Positions 16,257 to 16,722 of a stretch of DNA of 16,722 nt are shown piece by piece. The stretch is from the NCBI GenBank assembly GCA_035690425.1, contig DASSKO010000200.1, forward strand, positions 1 to 16,722, read 5' to 3'. The DNA comes from DASSKO01 sp035690425. GTDB taxonomy: Bacteria; Actinomycetota; Actinomycetes; Propionibacteriales; Nocardioidaceae. The stretch's first letter is position 1, and each line of letters starts with the position of its first letter. Under the pieces are notes generated by a model. The model saw nothing but the letters and a program-made list of their open reading frames with translations, was not told the DNA's origin and did no database searches. A program made the position numbers and the translations under genes.

Positions 16257-16722
16257 GTGGGGGGCGCCCGCGCGGAGGCCGTCATCGACCTGCAGGCGAT
16301 CAGCGACAACGTGCGCACGCTCGTGCGGCACGTCGGCCGGCCGCTGATGGCCGTGGTGAAGGCCGACGGCTACGGGCACGGCCTGGTCGAGTCCGCCGCG
16401 GCCGCCCGCCGGGGAGGCGCCGCCTGGCTTGGTGCGGCCGTGCTCGACGAGGCGCTCGTGCTGCGCCGGGCAGGCGACACCGGCCCGATCCTGACCTGGC
16501 TCGCCGTGCCGGGGGAGGACTACGGCGCCGCGATCGAGGCCGACGTCGACGTCACGGCGTACTCGACCGACGAGCTCGCCGAGATGGTGGCCGCGGCGCG
16601 CGGGCTCGGCCGCACGGCACGGATCCAGCTGAAGGCCGACACCGGTCTGCACCGTGGCGGCGCCACACCAGCCGACTGGGCCGGTCTGGTGGAGGCGGCG
16701 CGTCGGGCCGAGACCGACGGCC
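16257..16722 (+). CDS. alr: Alanine racemase, 3' end cut by window
   Basis: PLP-dependent conversion of L- to D-alanine for peptidoglycan. 155 codons are visible of a family length near 370. RAEAVIDLQAISDNV opens the TIM-barrel domain. MAVVKADGYGHG (31-42) carries K35, which forms the internal aldimine with PLP. The pattern GAAWLGAAVLDEALVLR and IQLKADTGLHRGG (the family's VHLKIDTGMGR region) continue the barrel. The GTG start at 16257 has GGAG (16246-16249) 7 nt upstream, inside the end of the LCP gene, so coupling with it is likely. The second catalytic residue (a Tyr from the C-terminal domain) lies outside the window. Confidence 0.95.
   Translation, partial: MGGARAEAVIDLQAISDNVRTLVRHVGRPLMAVVKADGYGHGLVESAAAARRGGAAWLGAAVLDEALVLRRAGDTGPILTWLAVPGEDYGAAIEADVDVTAYSTDELAEMVAAARGLGRTARIQLKADTGLHRGGATPADWAGLVEAARRAETDG

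Noticed and set aside
14639..16318. 559-codon minus-strand open frame opposite the LCP gene
   Set aside because: Antisense shadow; the LCP gene has intact motifs and a ribosome site.

Overview
This is a high-GC stretch with strong third-position G/C bias, frequent GTG starts and gene families typical of Actinomycetota. The combination (rplM-rpsI-glmM, type I coaA, glmS-acpS-nnr-LCP-alr, a GltA2-like citrate synthase) suggests a Nocardioides-like member of the Propionibacteriales. That assignment is inference; no rRNA or marker search was possible. Almost all of the window is chromosomal housekeeping. I see no IS element, prophage gene, CRISPR array, tRNA or rRNA.

Layout. (a) 1-3842: a secreted 5'-nucleotidase-type metallophosphatase on the minus strand, cut by the left edge. 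It is divergent from a plus-strand gene that joins a degenerate ECF-sigma-like N-terminus to one membrane helix and an extracytoplasmic cysteine-containing domain. A small three-helix membrane protein with an in-frame 15-bp tandem repeat follows. (b) 3887-6940: an ABC-F type ATPase converges on citrate synthase (gltA, minus). The 24-bp gap and both stop codons lie inside one G+C-rich inverted repeat, a likely bidirectional terminator. (c) 7022-9544: a recognisable sigma-70-type promoter, a leader of about 115 nt, then rplM, rpsI and glmM, all plus. (d) 9545-9721: a convergent gap holding a nested inverted repeat, then coaA on the minus strand. (e) 10749-14319: glmS, acpS and the bifunctional NAD(P)H-hydrate repair gene nnr, packed with gaps of 0-4 bp. 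(f) 14320-14722: a 403-bp gap with two palindromes and a candidate promoter. (g) 14723-16722: an LCP-family membrane protein, then alanine racemase (alr), cut by the right edge.

How the genes fit together. GlmS makes glucosamine-6-P and GlmM isomerises it to glucosamine-1-P, the supply line for UDP-GlcNAc. Alr makes D-alanine for peptidoglycan, and LCP proteins attach glycopolymers to the wall, so the right half is a cell-envelope supply locus. CoaA (CoA synthesis) and AcpS (4'-phosphopantetheine transfer from CoA to acyl carrier protein) are linked by substrate. RplM and RpsI are translation proteins co-transcribed with glmM. Nnr repairs damaged NAD(P)H.

The items least explained by known families are the sigma-like membrane fusion (1761-3377), the nested inverted repeat between glmM and coaA, the palindrome pair upstream of the LCP gene, and apparently leaderless starts at 3387 and 10749. 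I did not find a convincing new multi-gene system.
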